A stretch of DNA of 6,388 bases from Aromatoleum sp. GTDB taxonomy: Bacteria > Pseudomonadota > Gammaproteobacteria > Burkholderiales > Casimicrobiaceae. This document shows, in pieces, positions 6,334-6,388 of this stretch. A model generated the notes under the pieces. It was given only the letters and a program-made list of their open reading frames with translations, searched no databases and was not told the DNA's origin. A program made the translations under genes and the position numbers. How positions within the stretch are numbered: the first letter of the stretch is position 1; each line of letters begins with the position of its first letter. The stretch spans positions 1 to 6,388 of the forward strand of contig JAAFGU010000144.1 in assembly GCA_010365205.1 (NCBI GenBank), in the 5' to 3' direction.

Positions 6334-6388
6334 ATGAGCGAGGCCGCACCGACGGTCGGGGCCGATGCTCGCGGCGGCGCAGCGCCGC
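6334..6388 (+). CDS. Possible start of a downstream gene (3' cut by window), doubtful
   Basis: From the ATG at 6334, 18 codons (MSEAAPTVGADARGGAAP) are open to the window edge. The ATG shares an ATGA with the stop of the preceding 25-codon frame, an arrangement seen in coupled genes, but no ribosome site precedes it. The Ala/Gly-rich reading could be chance in GC-rich DNA. Nothing is recognisable in so short a stretch. Confidence 0.2.
   Translation, partial: MSEAAPTVGADARGGAAP
6374..6388. repeat. Perfect short inverted repeat at window edge
   Basis: GCGGCGC (6374-6380) and GCGCCGC (6382-6388) are perfect reverse complements around A6381. In practice this is a 6-bp stem with a CAG loop. It could be the stem of a terminator whose T-run lies beyond the window, or simply GC-rich coding sequence. 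The sequence ends before this can be decided. Confidence 0.35.

Larger units (their letters stand above)
6256..6388. other. Unresolved region after potD
   Basis: This 133-bp tail has no assignable gene. On the plus strand, ATG 6260 opens a 25-codon frame (MAARKPRVFISPPVAPAV...) that stops at 6335-6337. Its TGA overlaps an ATG at 6334 whose frame (MSEAAPTVGADARGG...) stays open to the window edge. On the minus strand, a frame enters from the edge and stops at 6285-6287 (ending RAPRAAK), which could equally be the tail of a convergent gene. None of the plus-strand starts has a good ribosome site. There is no clear intrinsic terminator with a T-run after potD. Confidence 0.5.

Noticed and set aside
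6260..6337. 25-codon frame whose VFISPPVAP text vaguely resembles the N-terminus of 2-hydroxyacid dehydrogenases
   Set aside because: The resemblance is a few residues only, the frame stops at once, and no other register continues a dehydrogenase-like sequence before the window ends.
1..6388. Search for CRISPR repeats, insertion sequences, tRNA genes, riboswitches and toxin-antitoxin pairs
   Set aside because: No regularly spaced repeats, transposase motifs, terminal inverted repeats, cloverleaf sequence or paired small genes were seen. The genes are housekeeping and transport functions with uniform composition.

Overview
The window is GC-rich (roughly two thirds by eye) and densely coding, with strong G/C bias at third codon positions. 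Protein style suggests a proteobacterium, probably a betaproteobacterium. The evidence is a UbiB with the ubiquinone-pathway motifs and a compact potABCD-type operon. The taxon is an inference from gene types and cannot be fixed from this sequence alone.

Layout. (1) Positions 3-1364, plus strand: the 3' nine tenths of ubiB, an atypical kinase/ATPase-fold protein needed for ubiquinone synthesis; its N-terminus lies before the window. (2) Positions 1417-2142, minus strand, convergent with ubiB after a 52-bp gap: a 241-residue soluble protein of unknown function. (3) Positions 2143-2396: a 254-bp divergent intergenic region with a plausible promoter for the operon to its right (TATACAAT near 2351) and a weaker candidate for the unknown gene. 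(4) Positions 2397-6255, plus strand: a complete polyamine-type ABC importer in the order ATPase (potA), permease (potB), permease (potC), periplasmic binding protein (potD). The four genes are tightly packed: a 7-bp gap, an 8-bp overlap and a 4-bp overlap. They should be co-transcribed and partly translationally coupled; three of the four start with GTG. (5) Positions 6256-6388: an unresolved 133-bp tail with short open frames on both strands and a perfect inverted repeat at the very edge.

How the parts work together. PotD-like protein binds the substrate in the periplasm and delivers it to a PotB/PotC channel, which two PotA subunits power from the cytoplasm. UbiB and the unknown protein are separate transcription units with no visible functional tie to the importer.

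Novelty. Most of the window is ordinary housekeeping and transport, and I see no mobile element, CRISPR array, RNA gene or defence system. The most useful lead is the binding protein: several aromatic pocket residues expected for putrescine/spermidine binding appear replaced, while some acidic ligands are kept, so its true substrate may not be a standard polyamine. The uncharacterised gene next to ubiB is a second, weaker lead.
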